Shown here: piece after piece, positions 55,165 to 64,000 of the stretch | Layout: each line of letters starts with the position of its first letter | How positions within the stretch are numbered: position 1 is the stretch's first letter | DNA from: Archangium violaceum | GTDB taxonomy: Bacteria > Myxococcota > Myxococcia > Myxococcales > Myxococcaceae | Direction: 5' to 3' | Length of the DNA: 64,000 nucleotides | NCBI RefSeq assembly: GCF_016859125.1 | Contig: NZ_CP069338.1 | Span: forward strand, 12,527,501 to 12,591,500 | Made by a program: the position numbers and the translations under genes | Notes under the pieces: generated by a model | Seen by the model: the letters and a program-made list of their open reading frames with translations, nothing else | The model's database searches: none | Told to the model about the DNA's origin: nothing

Positions 55165-56066
55165 TGGCGGTGCCCACCCTCACCAGCGTGCAGCCTGCGA
55201 GCGGCCCGACGAGCGGAGGCGACCTCCTCCGACTCGCCGGGACGAGCTTCGGCTCTCGCATCCAGGTTCGCCTCGGTGGGCTCATGGCCGAGGTCCTCTC
55301 TGTCCGCAGCGAGGCAGGCACCTCCTTCGCTGATGTGCGGACGCCCGCCCACGAGCCGGCGATCGTCGATGTCGAGCTGCGCAACCTCGACAGCAGCGGC
55401 AGCCCCGTGCCTGGCGAAGTCTCCGTCCTGTCCGGGGCATACAGGTTCCTCCGGCCGCGCGTGGCTCGTGAGGCAGATCTCACCCGTCTCATTCGCACGC
55501 TGCTGCGAGAGCTCAAGAAGCAAGTCCTCGCCAACGTCAGCACCACGGTTTCCGTGGACTACGACGACACCGTCATCGACGGCCTCAACGTCATCGCCCT
55601 CGCCACCCTCCCCGCCCTCGTCCTCTCGGGGCCTACGCTCCGGGAGAACCGTTTCTACTCGGCGAACGTCCCCCACGAGGACGTAGTGCCCGGCGCAGGC
55701 GGGCCTGAGTTGCTCCGCCGCAGGCCCTCGTACACGGTGGACCTCGTCTTCACCCTCACCGGCGCTTCCGAGCGCACCGCCGAACTCTTCAACCTCATGG
55801 CCGCGGTGGCGGCGTTTCTCAACCGCAACCGGTGGCTGGAGATGCCGAGAGATGCTGAGGCCCCTGAAAAGGGCACCACGCGCTGGGAAATGGATGCAGA
55901 GGGTGAGTTCCGCCCGCAGCTACAGGGCAGGGACGATGTGCGGGCCTTCACCTGTGGGCTCGTCATCCGAGGCTTTGATGTCGACGAGGGGCTGCCACTC
56001 GAGTTCGGCAAGGCTGTAACCGAGCCCCAGCTCGAGACGAACGCCTTCTCCGGGGGTGCTCCATGA
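55164..56066 (+). CDS. Phage tail-terminator-like protein with IPT/TIG domain
   Basis: 300 aa starting [19 protein letters not shown] (TGATG overlap). Residues ~3-90 form an IPT/TIG immunoglobulin-like domain: SVQPASGPTSGGDLLRLAGTSFGS..VRLGG...DVRTPAHEPAIVDVELRN. The C-terminal ~200 residues (SGPTLRENRFYSANVPHED, PSYTVDLVFTLTGASERTAELFNLMAAVAAFLNRN) look like a tail-terminator or tail-completion fold. Ig-like domains on virions often bind carbohydrates weakly. Their place on a protein at the tail top is odd, since they are usually on tail tubes, capsids or fibres. Confidence 0.65.
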   Translation: MAVPTLTSVQPASGPTSGGDLLRLAGTSFGSRIQVRLGGLMAEVLSVRSEAGTSFADVRTPAHEPAIVDVELRNLDSSGSPVPGEVSVLSGAYRFLRPRVAREADLTRLIRTLLRELKKQVLANVSTTVSVDYDDTVIDGLNVIALATLPALVLSGPTLRENRFYSANVPHEDVVPGAGGPELLRRRPSYTVDLVFTLTGASERTAELFNLMAAVAAFLNRNRWLEMPRDAEAPEKGTTRWEMDAEGEFRPQLQGRDDVRAFTCGLVIRGFDVDEGLPLEFGKAVTEPQLETNAFSGGAP

Positions 56067-56392
56067 CCGTGATGCTCACGAACACGAGCGGTCGCTGTCA
56101 GGTTTTCGTGCTCGCACACGAGGCATACTGCCGCGCGCTCGGCGAATGCATGTGCGACATGCAGCCCGGCCGTGGCGGGAGACGCATCGCACGCTCGCTC
56201 ACCCTGCCCACCGGTATGAGTTCCGAGGAGTTCCCTGACGCCATGCTCGCAGTCCCGGAGATCGCCGCTGCCGTACGGCGGGGAGAACTCTCCGTGCAGC
56301 GTCGCAAGCCTGAACTCCTCACTACTCCCACGCTGGCTCCGGCTGTCGAGTCACCGAGCCGCCAAGCCAAGAAGAAGCGAGGTACAGGGTGA
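56063..56392 (+). CDS. Hypothetical tail protein
   Basis: 109 aa starting [19 protein letters not shown], overlapping both neighbours (ATGA and GTGA). It contains four cysteines (C12, [13 protein letters not shown]) and a Lys/Arg-rich tail ([12 protein letters not shown]). No family recognised. Tight coupling to the sheath gene suggests a tail-assembly role. Confidence 0.6.
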   Translation: MTVMLTNTSGRCQVFVLAHEAYCRALGECMCDMQPGRGGRRIARSLTLPTGMSSEEFPDAMLAVPEIAAAVRRGELSVQRRKPELLTTPTLAPAVESPSRQAKKKRGTG

Positions 56393-58611
56393 GCGGACAG
56401 CTCCTGTCATCCAAGGTCGTCATCATCGAGGAAGAGCCGACGATCCGGGGCATCCCCACGGTGCCCACGTCCGTCGCGGGCGCGGTTGGTCTCACCGAGC
56501 GAGGCCCCATCGGGCAGGCGACCCTCTGTTCCTCCTTCGAGGAGTACCAGACGAGGTTCGGCGGCTTCACTCCGGACTCGGACCTGGCGCTCGCCGCCAT
56601 GGGCTTCTTCGAGAACGGCGGCAGCCAGCTCTGGGTGGTCCGCACGGTGCACTACGCCAATACGGCCGACCCGGCCTCCCACACAGCGCTCAGGGCCACG
56701 GGGTTCCTCGTCGCCGGCAACGGCCCCACGCCTGCCGTCCTCACGGGAGTGACGCCCGCGCCCTTCGCCCTTCAGGATGGCGACCGCCTCGTGCTCTCCG
56801 CCAACGGAGGCGCCGACGTGGATGTCGCCTTCAACGGCACTCCAGCGACGGTGTCCACCGGAGCCGCGGAGCCGTATCCGCTCTCGGACGGGCAGATGCT
56901 CCTGCTGCGCGTGGATGGAGGACCCGAGCAGGCAGTGACCTTCCGTGCAACGGACTTTGCCGACATCACCAATGCCACCGCGGCTGAAGTGGCCGCCGCC
57001 CTCAATGCGGCCCTTGTCGGTGGCCGGGCTACAACGACCGGAGGCATCGTGCACCTCGCGAGTGACACCGCGGGCACCTCCAGTCGCATCCAAGTGACGG
57101 GAGGCACGGCCAACACAGCTCTCGGCTTCGCCACCACAGCCGTCCAGGGGAGCGGCAATGTCGCGAGCCTCCGCGCCGTCCAGCTCGTGGAGGCGAAGGC
57201 GCTCATCGAGGCAGCCGTCGCGGGAGTCGTGGCCGAGGCGGGCCCCGGTGGTGTGCTGCAGGTCCGCACCATCGCCACAGGCACCTCAGCCACCCTGCAG
57301 GCCCGGGTGGGGACTGCAGCAGCATTCGGCCTTCCCAGCACCCTCCAGGCTGGCAGTGCCTCAGGCACCGCAAACGCCATCCGCGTGGAGGGAAAAGATC
57401 CTGGCGCCTACGCCAACCGCATCGAGGTCGAGGTGCGCACCGCCACTGATGGCTCACCGAGCGCCTTCGACCTACTCGTCGTCGAGGACGGCGTCTACCG
57501 AGAGACGTTCCCCAACCTCTCCATGGAGCCGGATGCTCCGCGCTACATCGAACGCATCGTGAATGATGAGCGCACGGGCTCCATCTACATCCGAGTCGCT
57601 GACCAGCGGCTCCCTGCCACTCCCGTACCCACGGTGCAAACGGTGGCCCTTACCGGGGGAAATGATGGGCTGGTAGAGCTCGGCGACAGCGACTTCATCG
57701 GCTCCGAGGCTGGCAAGACGGGCTTGCATGCCCTCGACCAGGTGCAGGACCTCTCGCTCCTCCTTGTTCCAGGTCACGCGACGTCCGCCGTCCACAATGC
57801 CATGCTGCGCTACTGTGAAGTCGACCGGGAGGGCATGGTGTTCGCCATCCTCGACCCTCCGGCCAACCAGAGCGCGACGGCCATCGTGACGTACGTGACG
57901 ACGACGGCTGCACTCGAGGGTGCCTCCGAGTACGGCGCTCTCTACTGGCCGCGCGTGAAGGTGCTCAACCCGCAGAAGAGCGTCTTCGGCGCGGCGGAGC
58001 AGCTGGTGGTGGCCCCCTCAGGCATCATCGCGGGCGTCTACGCGCGAACGGATGCGGCCCGCCCTGGCGGCATCTACGAGCCGCCCGCAGGCATCGAGAG
58101 CGGCCGGCTGTTCGGCGTGCTGGGCTTCGAAACGGACGAGGCGCTCCAGGAGCGCAAGAGGGATCTCGTCTACCCCCACCGCATCAACCCGCTCACCACG
58201 GGGCCGGGCCTGCCGCGCTACATCGACGGCTCGCGCACGCTCAAGGGAGACGGGAACTTCCCGTACGTCGCGGAGCGTCGCGGCGTCATCTTCATCGAGC
58301 GCTCGCTGAAGCAGGGGCTCCAGTTTGCGCGCCACAAGAACAACACCGAGGGACTGCGCGCGCAGGTGCGGCGGACCATCACCGCGTTCCTGCTCGCGCA
58401 GATGAACAATGGCGCGTTCCGCTCGCGCGAGCCCGCGAAGGCGTTCTTCGTCGACGTCTCCGAGCAGCTCAACACGCCCACGGTCATCTTCGCCGGCAAG
58501 CTCATCGCCCGCGTGGGCCTCGCCACGAACAAGCCGGCCGAGTTCATCATCCTCCGCATCAGCCAGGACACCCGGGCCCTCGAGGCCGAGCTGGCTGCGA
58601 CGGGCGCATGA
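56389..58611 (+). CDS. Contractile tail sheath protein
   Basis: 740 aa from GTG ([29 protein letters not shown]). The N-terminus and [22 protein letters not shown] are typical of tail sheath proteins. The C-terminal sheath domain ([73 protein letters not shown]) is well conserved. The middle (~130-320) is an Ala/Thr-rich, repetitive beta region exposed in other sheaths. It defines a myovirus-type contractile tail. Confidence 0.93.
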   Translation: MSGQLLSSKVVIIEEEPTIRGIPTVPTSVAGAVGLTERGPIGQATLCSSFEEYQTRFGGFTPDSDLALAAMGFFENGGSQLWVVRTVHYANTADPASHTALRATGFLVAGNGPTPAVLTGVTPAPFALQDGDRLVLSANGGADVDVAFNGTPATVSTGAAEPYPLSDGQMLLLRVDGGPEQAVTFRATDFADITNATAAEVAAALNAALVGGRATTTGGIVHLASDTAGTSSRIQVTGGTANTALGFATTAVQGSGNVASLRAVQLVEAKALIEAAVAGVVAEAGPGGVLQVRTIATGTSATLQARVGTAAAFGLPSTLQAGSASGTANAIRVEGKDPGAYANRIEVEVRTATDGSPSAFDLLVVEDGVYRETFPNLSMEPDAPRYIERIVNDERTGSIYIRVADQRLPATPVPTVQTVALTGGNDGLVELGDSDFIGSEAGKTGLHALDQVQDLSLLLVPGHATSAVHNAMLRYCEVDREGMVFAILDPPANQSATAIVTYVTTTAALEGASEYGALYWPRVKVLNPQKSVFGAAEQLVVAPSGIIAGVYARTDAARPGGIYEPPAGIESGRLFGVLGFETDEALQERKRDLVYPHRINPLTTGPGLPRYIDGSRTLKGDGNFPYVAERRGVIFIERSLKQGLQFARHKNNTEGLRAQVRRTITAFLLAQMNNGAFRSREPAKAFFVDVSEQLNTPTVIFAGKLIARVGLATNKPAEFIILRISQDTRALEAELAATGA

Positions 58612-58622
58612 GGAGGTAAGCC

Positions 58623-59084
<462 letters not shown>

Positions 59085-59181
59085 CCCGGTAGTCCGGGAT
59101 TCTGGAGCATCCGCCGGGAGCTCCTCTCGGCCGATTGTCGGCCGGATGTGGGATAAGCGTCCAGGACATCGAGCGAGCACT

Positions 59182-61326
59182 ATGAAAATCTACGACGAGG
59201 GCTCCGAACCACTCCACGAGCTTCTCCGCGCCGCGAGTTCGGACCAGGGCGCGACCCTGCTCGTTCCTGACCTACAGCGGCCGTACGTTTGGAGCCCAAG
59301 CCAAGTCACCCTCCTTGTCGACTCACTGCTCCGGGGTTGGCCATTCGGCACCCTGCTGCTCTGGAGCGTTCACAAGGAGGACCTCGCCGGTATCCCATCG
59401 AGGCCGTTCTGGCGGGTAGTGGATCGAACCGGCGAGTTCGACGACGCGCAGGTTAGCAAGAGCAACCCTCCAGCTCAGTTCCGCATGGTTCTCGACGGGC
59501 AGCAGCGTCTGCAGAGCCTCCTGCTCGCGTTCGGCGGTGACAGCTGGGGGTTCCGCCTGCTCGACCACGAGTGGTCGACGGTGCTCGACGCTGAGCGCCC
59601 ACGCGGCCGCAACGCGAAGCGCCACTGGTCTCTTGGTCACCTATGCCTCGATGTCTGGACCTTCCGCGAGCGCGTGCAGGCAGTTGGAGGAGTAGCGAAG
59701 GTTGATTTTCGCGATGTTCTTGCGTGGGTCGTTCAGAGCCCAGATGGTGGGCGCTCAACGCTGAAGCGCCCCGTGAACTACAAACACCCGATCGCAAGCA
59801 GCCTCGACGTGGAGAACAAGGGCCGCTTCGTTCGCTTGAGCCGCCTGTGGGATCTGGCGTCCACCCAGCCTGGGCTCTTTGAGAAGCACTTCCGCGAAAA
59901 GCTCGCCCCGCTGCTCGCGCAACATGATGTTCCGAAGGACGTGATCGACGCCGTGCTCGAACCCCTCGCGGAACTCGTTGTTACGCTTGTCGCGATCAAG
60001 CAGTCGAAAGTGAGCTACCTTCAGCTCGCGCCGTTTAACGACCAAGTCTTCAGCCAGGACCTCTACAACGACGCGATCGTCAACATCTTCACCCGCCTCA
60101 ACACCGCCGGGCGTGCTCTCACACGTCAGGAGATCACCTTCGCATGGATCAAGACGGGGTGGGACTCTGCGAAGACGGGCCACCGCACCGCTGGCAAGTG
60201 CTTCGAGGAACTCGGTGAGGCTCTTGCCGAGGAAGGCGTAGCACTCGACATCGATGCCCTCGTTGGGGCCGTTTCCGCCATGTGGTCGGTCCTCCACCGC
60301 GATGGCGCGTTGCTCACGGCGAACGACCTGCTTCGCGGCGAGAAGGTTCGCCCGATGGTGCAGGACCTCGTACAGAACTGGGAGACGTTAGCGGCGAACG
60401 CAGTGGACGGCGCGAAGCTCGTTGATGATCGTGGCTTCCTCTTCGGGACGCACTACCGCTCGCTGAACGTGCTCACGCTGCTCCTCTCCTGGCGCCTGCT
60501 CGGTCGCCAGTGGCTGGCAGAGCACTCTCTCGGTGTCACAGCGAAGGATAGCTTCGAGAAGTCTCTGGATGCCGCGTTCGCAGCTTCGTGCGATCGCTGG
60601 ATCCTCTTGTCTCAATGGTCCGGTCGATGGGGAAAGTCGACCGACAAGGCATTCGCTGACTACATCAAGGACCTGTCGGCGGACTGGGCAAGCATCCGGA
60701 AGCTGACCGCGCCCGATGACGTGATCGCGATCCTCAAGCACCGAATGGAGGCTTGGATCAGCGGGCTCCAAGCGGAGTCGTCGAAGTACATCGATGACCT
60801 CGGCGTACTCACCCGCGACGCCGTACACCAGTACTACCTGCCTCTCTGGCTGTGGCACCGACTCGACGCGGCGCGTTGGAAAGCTTCCGCGTTGCCGCTG
60901 CGGGAGTCGAAGCGAGGCAGCCTGAGCTTCGACGTCGATCATGTTGTCGCTGTGAAGCTCTGGGAGACGCTCCAGGGCGCCCCTCAGACGGCTGCGGAAG
61001 AGGGCGAGGACGAGTCGGCGCTAACGATGGAGGACTTGTCGACCACGATGAACGCACTCGGCAACTGTTGCCTCCTTGAGAAATCCTTCAACATCGCGAA
61101 GGGCGCTGAACCGCTCCGCGCGTTCCTTGATCGTGTCCACGAGTTCAAGACCGGCGCTCTCAAGGTCAATGACTGGGCGAAGGCAATCGGCGTGGATGCC
61201 GACCTCGTCGATCCCAGTGGAAAGACCGCTGCGGCGATTCGGCTGGTAGTCGAGGGTCGAACGGCGAAGATGAAGACTGAGTTGAAGGAGTACATCGCAG
61301 GCACTCGGCAGCGGGCGGACATCTAG
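59182..61326 (+). CDS. DUF262-HNH protein (GmrSD/BrxU-like type IV restriction)
   Basis: 714 aa from ATG 59182 ([15 protein letters not shown]); an in-frame ATG at 59146 is possible. The N-terminal DUF262 domain shows [34 protein letters not shown] (28-62), the NTP-binding [17 protein letters not shown] (DGQQR 105-109) and [20 protein letters not shown]. Near residues 580-635, [14 protein letters not shown]...[19 protein letters not shown] form an HNH/DUF1524 nuclease. GmrSD and BrxU proteins of this type cut modified phage DNA. It interrupts the tail operon between tube and baseplate chaperone in the same direction, with a composition less GC-biased than its neighbours. Confidence 0.85.
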   Translation: MKIYDEGSEPLHELLRAASSDQGATLLVPDLQRPYVWSPSQVTLLVDSLLRGWPFGTLLLWSVHKEDLAGIPSRPFWRVVDRTGEFDDAQVSKSNPPAQFRMVLDGQQRLQSLLLAFGGDSWGFRLLDHEWSTVLDAERPRGRNAKRHWSLGHLCLDVWTFRERVQAVGGVAKVDFRDVLAWVVQSPDGGRSTLKRPVNYKHPIASSLDVENKGRFVRLSRLWDLASTQPGLFEKHFREKLAPLLAQHDVPKDVIDAVLEPLAELVVTLVAIKQSKVSYLQLAPFNDQVFSQDLYNDAIVNIFTRLNTAGRALTRQEITFAWIKTGWDSAKTGHRTAGKCFEELGEALAEEGVALDIDALVGAVSAMWSVLHRDGALLTANDLLRGEKVRPMVQDLVQNWETLAANAVDGAKLVDDRGFLFGTHYRSLNVLTLLLSWRLLGRQWLAEHSLGVTAKDSFEKSLDAAFAASCDRWILLSQWSGRWGKSTDKAFADYIKDLSADWASIRKLTAPDDVIAILKHRMEAWISGLQAESSKYIDDLGVLTRDAVHQYYLPLWLWHRLDAARWKASALPLRESKRGSLSFDVDHVVAVKLWETLQGAPQTAAEEGEDESALTMEDLSTTMNALGNCCLLEKSFNIAKGAEPLRAFLDRVHEFKTGALKVNDWAKAIGVDADLVDPSGKTAAAIRLVVEGRTAKMKTELKEYIAGTRQRADI

Positions 61327-61382
61327 CGCAGTGGCTGTCCCCGTTCGCCTTCTCGTGGACTTTGCCCCCGAGGAGGCAGCGA

Positions 61383-62156
61383 ATGGCAGACGTCATCACG
61401 TGCCCTTCGGGGCTCTCAGGCCGCGTTCGCGGCATGAAGGTTCGCGAGGAGCGCGTCCTTGCTGATCGGAAGCTCGCCAGGAGCGGAGGCCAAATGGACG
61501 AACTCCTCTCTGCGTGCTGGGAGGAGACACTAACCCCCGGGCCCTATGCGCTCGGCGACCAACCCCTGGACTGGGGCAGAGTGCTGCAGGGTGACCGCTT
61601 CTTCGCGCTCCTCATGGTTCGGGCCCTCACCTACGGGCCGGAGTACGCTTTCGCGCTCCAGTGTCGAAGCGATGCCTGTCGGGCCCGCTTCGAGTGGGAA
61701 CTCGACCTCACGAAGCTCCCCGTCCGGCCTCTCCCCGACGAGAGCCGCGCCGCATTCGTTGGTGGGAATCGCTTCGAAACCTTGCTGCCGGACGCCGACA
61801 AGCGGGTGCGCTTCAAGCTCCTGACCGGTGATGACGAGCGCCGGCTCCCCCAATTCCAGCGTGCCGCCCCCGACAAGCTCCTGTCCTCGGTCCTCGCCTA
61901 TCGCGTCCTCGACATCGACGGCGTGGAGCCGCGCGACAAGCGCCGCTTCCTCGAGGACCTGTCCATGCGCGATGCCGACTTCCTCATGAACGAGTTCGAC
62001 CGCGTTGACTGCGGGGTGGACACCACCATCGAGGTGGAATGCCCCGAGTGCTTCCTCGTACAGGACGTGGACCTCCCTTTCGACAGGGGCTTCTTCCTGC
62101 CTGGGAAGGAGCGGATAGCGAGGCGTCGGGACCGGAGCGCCTCTTCCCCGAGGTGA
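61383..62156 (+). CDS. Baseplate hub assembly chaperone (T4 gp26-like)
   Basis: 257 aa starting [19 protein letters not shown], with GAGGAGG upstream. [43 protein letters not shown] is the pattern of the T4 base plate protein family found in prophages and contractile injection systems. A CxxC ([11 protein letters not shown]) and [10 protein letters not shown] suggest bound zinc. It helps assemble the baseplate hub or tail tape. The start of the DUF262 cargo lies directly upstream. Confidence 0.75.
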   Translation: MADVITCPSGLSGRVRGMKVREERVLADRKLARSGGQMDELLSACWEETLTPGPYALGDQPLDWGRVLQGDRFFALLMVRALTYGPEYAFALQCRSDACRARFEWELDLTKLPVRPLPDESRAAFVGGNRFETLLPDADKRVRFKLLTGDDERRLPQFQRAAPDKLLSSVLAYRVLDIDGVEPRDKRRFLEDLSMRDADFLMNEFDRVDCGVDTTIEVECPECFLVQDVDLPFDRGFFLPGKERIARRRDRSASSPR

Positions 62157-62344
62157 CCCTGGAGGTATGGCGCGAGGGGCTCTTCCAGCTCTGCTGGCAC
62201 CAGTATGGCGGCTCGGGCCTCGCGTTCTCACTGAGCGACGCTCTCGAGCTACCCACCTCTGACCGGGACTGGCTTCTCGAGCGCATCGGTCAGCAGCGCT
62301 CACGCGAAGCCAAGGAACTCGAGAAGGCCGCGAAGGGTAGGTAG
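62153..62344 (+). CDS. Small tail protein (DUF6760-like)
   Basis: 63 aa from GTG 62153 ([20 protein letters not shown]), overlapping the chaperone stop (GTGA). The composition is that of the small protein that follows the gp26-like gene in many prophages ('lY.Eva..a.h..w....il.L....R..wl..i'). The C-terminus is helical ([20 protein letters not shown]). Exact role unknown. The frame is open further upstream but inside the previous gene. Confidence 0.55.
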   Translation: MTLEVWREGLFQLCWHQYGGSGLAFSLSDALELPTSDRDWLLERIGQQRSREAKELEKAAKGR

Positions 62345-62347
62345 CTC

Positions 62348-64000
62348 ATGGCGCTCAACAACCTCGGCCTGGGCTTCGTCTTCACTGCGAGAGACCTGGC
62401 ATCCGGTGCCATCCAGAACCTTGAGCGCAACTTCATGAGCCTCGACCGGCGCGTCGGGCTCGGCACCGAGCGCATCCAGAGCGCCTTCCAGCAACTGGGT
62501 GTGGGGCTCTCCGTCTTCACCGCAGGCGCCGCCACCGTGGCAGCAGCCTTCTACTTGGCCAACGCCGCGGGGCGCTTCGGCCAGGCCGTGGCGGCGGTGG
62601 CAGCCGTCTCCGGCGCCTCGGCCACCGAGCTGGCGCAGTTGCGCGACGCCGCCATTGAGGCCGGCATGGCGACCCAGTTCTCCCCCACCGAGGCGACGCT
62701 CGGCCTCCGCGAGCTGGCCCAGGCCGGCTTCAACGCCCAGGAGTCCATGAAGCTCCTCCTCCCCGTGCTCGATCTGGCAGGGGGCTCCCTCGGTGAACTC
62801 TCCCCTCAGCAGGCCGCGGGCCTCGCTGCCCAGGCGATGAAGGCCTTCGGCCTCTCCGTCGACGAGGCTTCCATCTCCGTCGACCGAATGCTGCAGTCGG
62901 TCAACGTCTTCGCTCTCAACGCCAGCGAGCTACCACTCGCCCTCGGCACGGCCTCCCGCGGAGCCCAGGCCCTCCACCAGTCGTTCTCCGAGACGCTCAT
63001 CGCCCTCGGACTGGTGAAGAACGTCATCCCCGGCGTCGAGCGCGCCTCCACCGCCGTGGCCGTAGCCATGGAGCGCATGGCTGACCCGGAGGTGCAGCAG
63101 CGCCTGCGGGGCATGGGTGTAGCGGTCACGGACTCGGCGGGCCGCTTCCGCAGCTTCCTGGATGTTCTCGGCGAAATGGCTCCGCGTCTCGACCGGATGA
63201 ACGAGGCCCAGCGCTCGGCGTTTCTGCTCCAGACCTTCGGCCGCGAAGCGCTCGGGGGTGTCAACGCCATCCTCACCCAGGTTACCAACGGCTTGCGCAC
63301 CAGCACCGGCGAGACGCTCCGGGGGGCCGAGGCCATCCGCTACCTGCGGGACCAGTTCGAGAACGCCGGGGGCACGGCCGCTCGCTTCCGCGAGCAGATG
63401 CTCGACACCTTCGAGGGACAGAAGCAGCTCCTCGCGGGCTCCCTGGAGACGCTCGCCATCGTCCTCGGCGAGCCGTTCGCCCAGGTCTTCAAGCCCCTCG
63501 TGACGGCCTTCGTGGGTGTCGTGAACGCCCTCCTCGGCGTCTTCCGCCAACTCCCTGCCCCGGTGAAGCGGGCGCTCGCGGCGTTCACCGTCGGCGCCGG
63601 AGCCGTTGTCGCCCTCGTAGGGGCTACCATCTCGGCCAAGGCTGGAATCGCGCTCTTGGCCATCGGCCTCAAGGCGCTCGGCATCACTGCCGGTGGGCTC
63701 ATCGCCACCCTGCTGCCGGCCATCCTTACCGTCACCTTGCTGGGAGCTGCCGTCGCCGGCTTCGTCCACGCCTTCCGGAGCAACCTCGGCGGCATCGCCG
63801 ACTTCGCCCGGCGCCTCATGAGCCATGTGAGCCTGTTCTTCCGAGGGCTCATGCAGCTCTTCGAGCAGGGAGCCTTCTCCGGGGCCGTGCGCGAGGAGTT
63901 GAGCCGCGCCGAGAGCATGGGGCTCAAGCGCTTCCTCATCTCCACTTACCAGGTGGTCTACCGCCTCCAGCAGATCTGGGAGGGCTTCAAGGCCGGCTTC
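62348..64000 (+). CDS. Tail tape measure protein (5' part, open at window edge)
   Basis: At least 551 codons without a stop, starting MALNNLGLGFVFTARDL. The N-terminal TP901-type tape-measure core is visible: AAAVSGASATELAQLRDAAIEAGMATQFSPTEA, LAQAGFNAQESMKLLLPVLDLAGG, then ELPLALGTASRGAQALHQSFSETLIALG and ILTQV. Two long hydrophobic stretches follow (AAFTVGAGAVVALVGATISAKAGIALLAIG, GLIATLLPAILTVTLLGAAVAGFV), the membrane-penetrating part typical of tape measures. It sets tail length and guides DNA ejection. The C-terminus lies outside the window. Confidence 0.85.
   Translation, partial: MALNNLGLGFVFTARDLASGAIQNLERNFMSLDRRVGLGTERIQSAFQQLGVGLSVFTAGAATVAAAFYLANAAGRFGQAVAAVAAVSGASATELAQLRDAAIEAGMATQFSPTEATLGLRELAQAGFNAQESMKLLLPVLDLAGGSLGELSPQQAAGLAAQAMKAFGLSVDEASISVDRMLQSVNVFALNASELPLALGTASRGAQALHQSFSETLIALGLVKNVIPGVERASTAVAVAMERMADPEVQQRLRGMGVAVTDSAGRFRSFLDVLGEMAPRLDRMNEAQRSAFLLQTFGREALGGVNAILTQVTNGLRTSTGETLRGAEAIRYLRDQFENAGGTAARFREQMLDTFEGQKQLLAGSLETLAIVLGEPFAQVFKPLVTAFVGVVNALLGVFRQLPAPVKRALAAFTVGAGAVVALVGATISAKAGIALLAIGLKALGITAGGLIATLLPAILTVTLLGAAVAGFVHAFRSNLGGIADFARRLMSHVSLFFRGLMQLFEQGAFSGAVREELSRAESMGLKRFLISTYQVVYRLQQIWEGFKAGF

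Overview
The window looks like a high-GC Myxococcota (myxobacterial, probably Archangiaceae-like) chromosome. This is inferred from the very high GC, the Hanks-type kinases, the REP-like element and the murein-recycling cluster; no species is claimed. It holds three blocks: a short stretch of host core genes, a complete BREX phage-defence locus, and most of a contractile-tailed prophage that runs off the right edge.

Host block (1-3908): on the minus strand, an RsmB-like rRNA cytosine-C5 methyltransferase, an LD-carboxypeptidase (S66), a serine beta-lactamase-like hydrolase and the start of Mpl. The last three overlap by a few bases and form a cell-wall recycling operon. A tRNA-Asn(GTT) with a strong terminator hairpin behind it ends the core block.

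BREX block (4186-19641, all minus, almost every junction overlapping or within a few bases): excisionase-type HTH regulator, brxE, brxA, brxB, brxC, pglX, pglZ, brxL, then an unusual helix-hairpin-helix (EndoIII-like) protein with two cysteine clusters only 3 bases behind brxL. BrxE together with BrxL mixes features of the described type 6 and type 1 layouts.

Prophage block (about 19.8 kb to the right edge): (a) integration module: a large serine recombinase with DUF2924, two small proteins and a ParB-like HTH; (b) a two-gene module of unknown function (23032-25426), a D5-like primase-helicase, and two related sigma-like proteins transcribed away from each other across a region with seven GTGGAC boxes; (c) packaging: a protein with a duplicated DNA-binding module (small-terminase candidate) whose own 3' end carries five direct repeats (possible pac site), a mini tyrosine recombinase and the large terminase; (d) head and tail: portal, Mu gpF-like protein, a Dam methylase fused to an XkdF-like protease, scaffold candidate, major capsid, connectors, TIG-domain tail protein, sheath, tube, gp26-like baseplate chaperone and tape measure (cut by the window edge).

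The late operon is broken by cargo cassettes, most of which look like defence: a DUF4268 nuclease-like gene and a GIY-YIG-like gene separated by an IS4-family element with a 13-bp target duplication; an active kinase paired with a catalytically dead pseudokinase; a four-gene operon (Gly/Ala-rich membrane protein, coiled-coil membrane protein, XRE protein with a membrane segment, HNH nuclease); and a DUF262-HNH (GmrSD/BrxU-like) gene. With BREX next door, the region reads as a layered defence island on a phage chassis. The best candidates for undescribed systems are the two-gene module at 23.0-25.4 kb, the HNH/XRE/membrane operon at 46.0-49.5 kb, the kinase-pseudokinase pair at 39.3-42.3 kb and the BREX-linked HhH protein.
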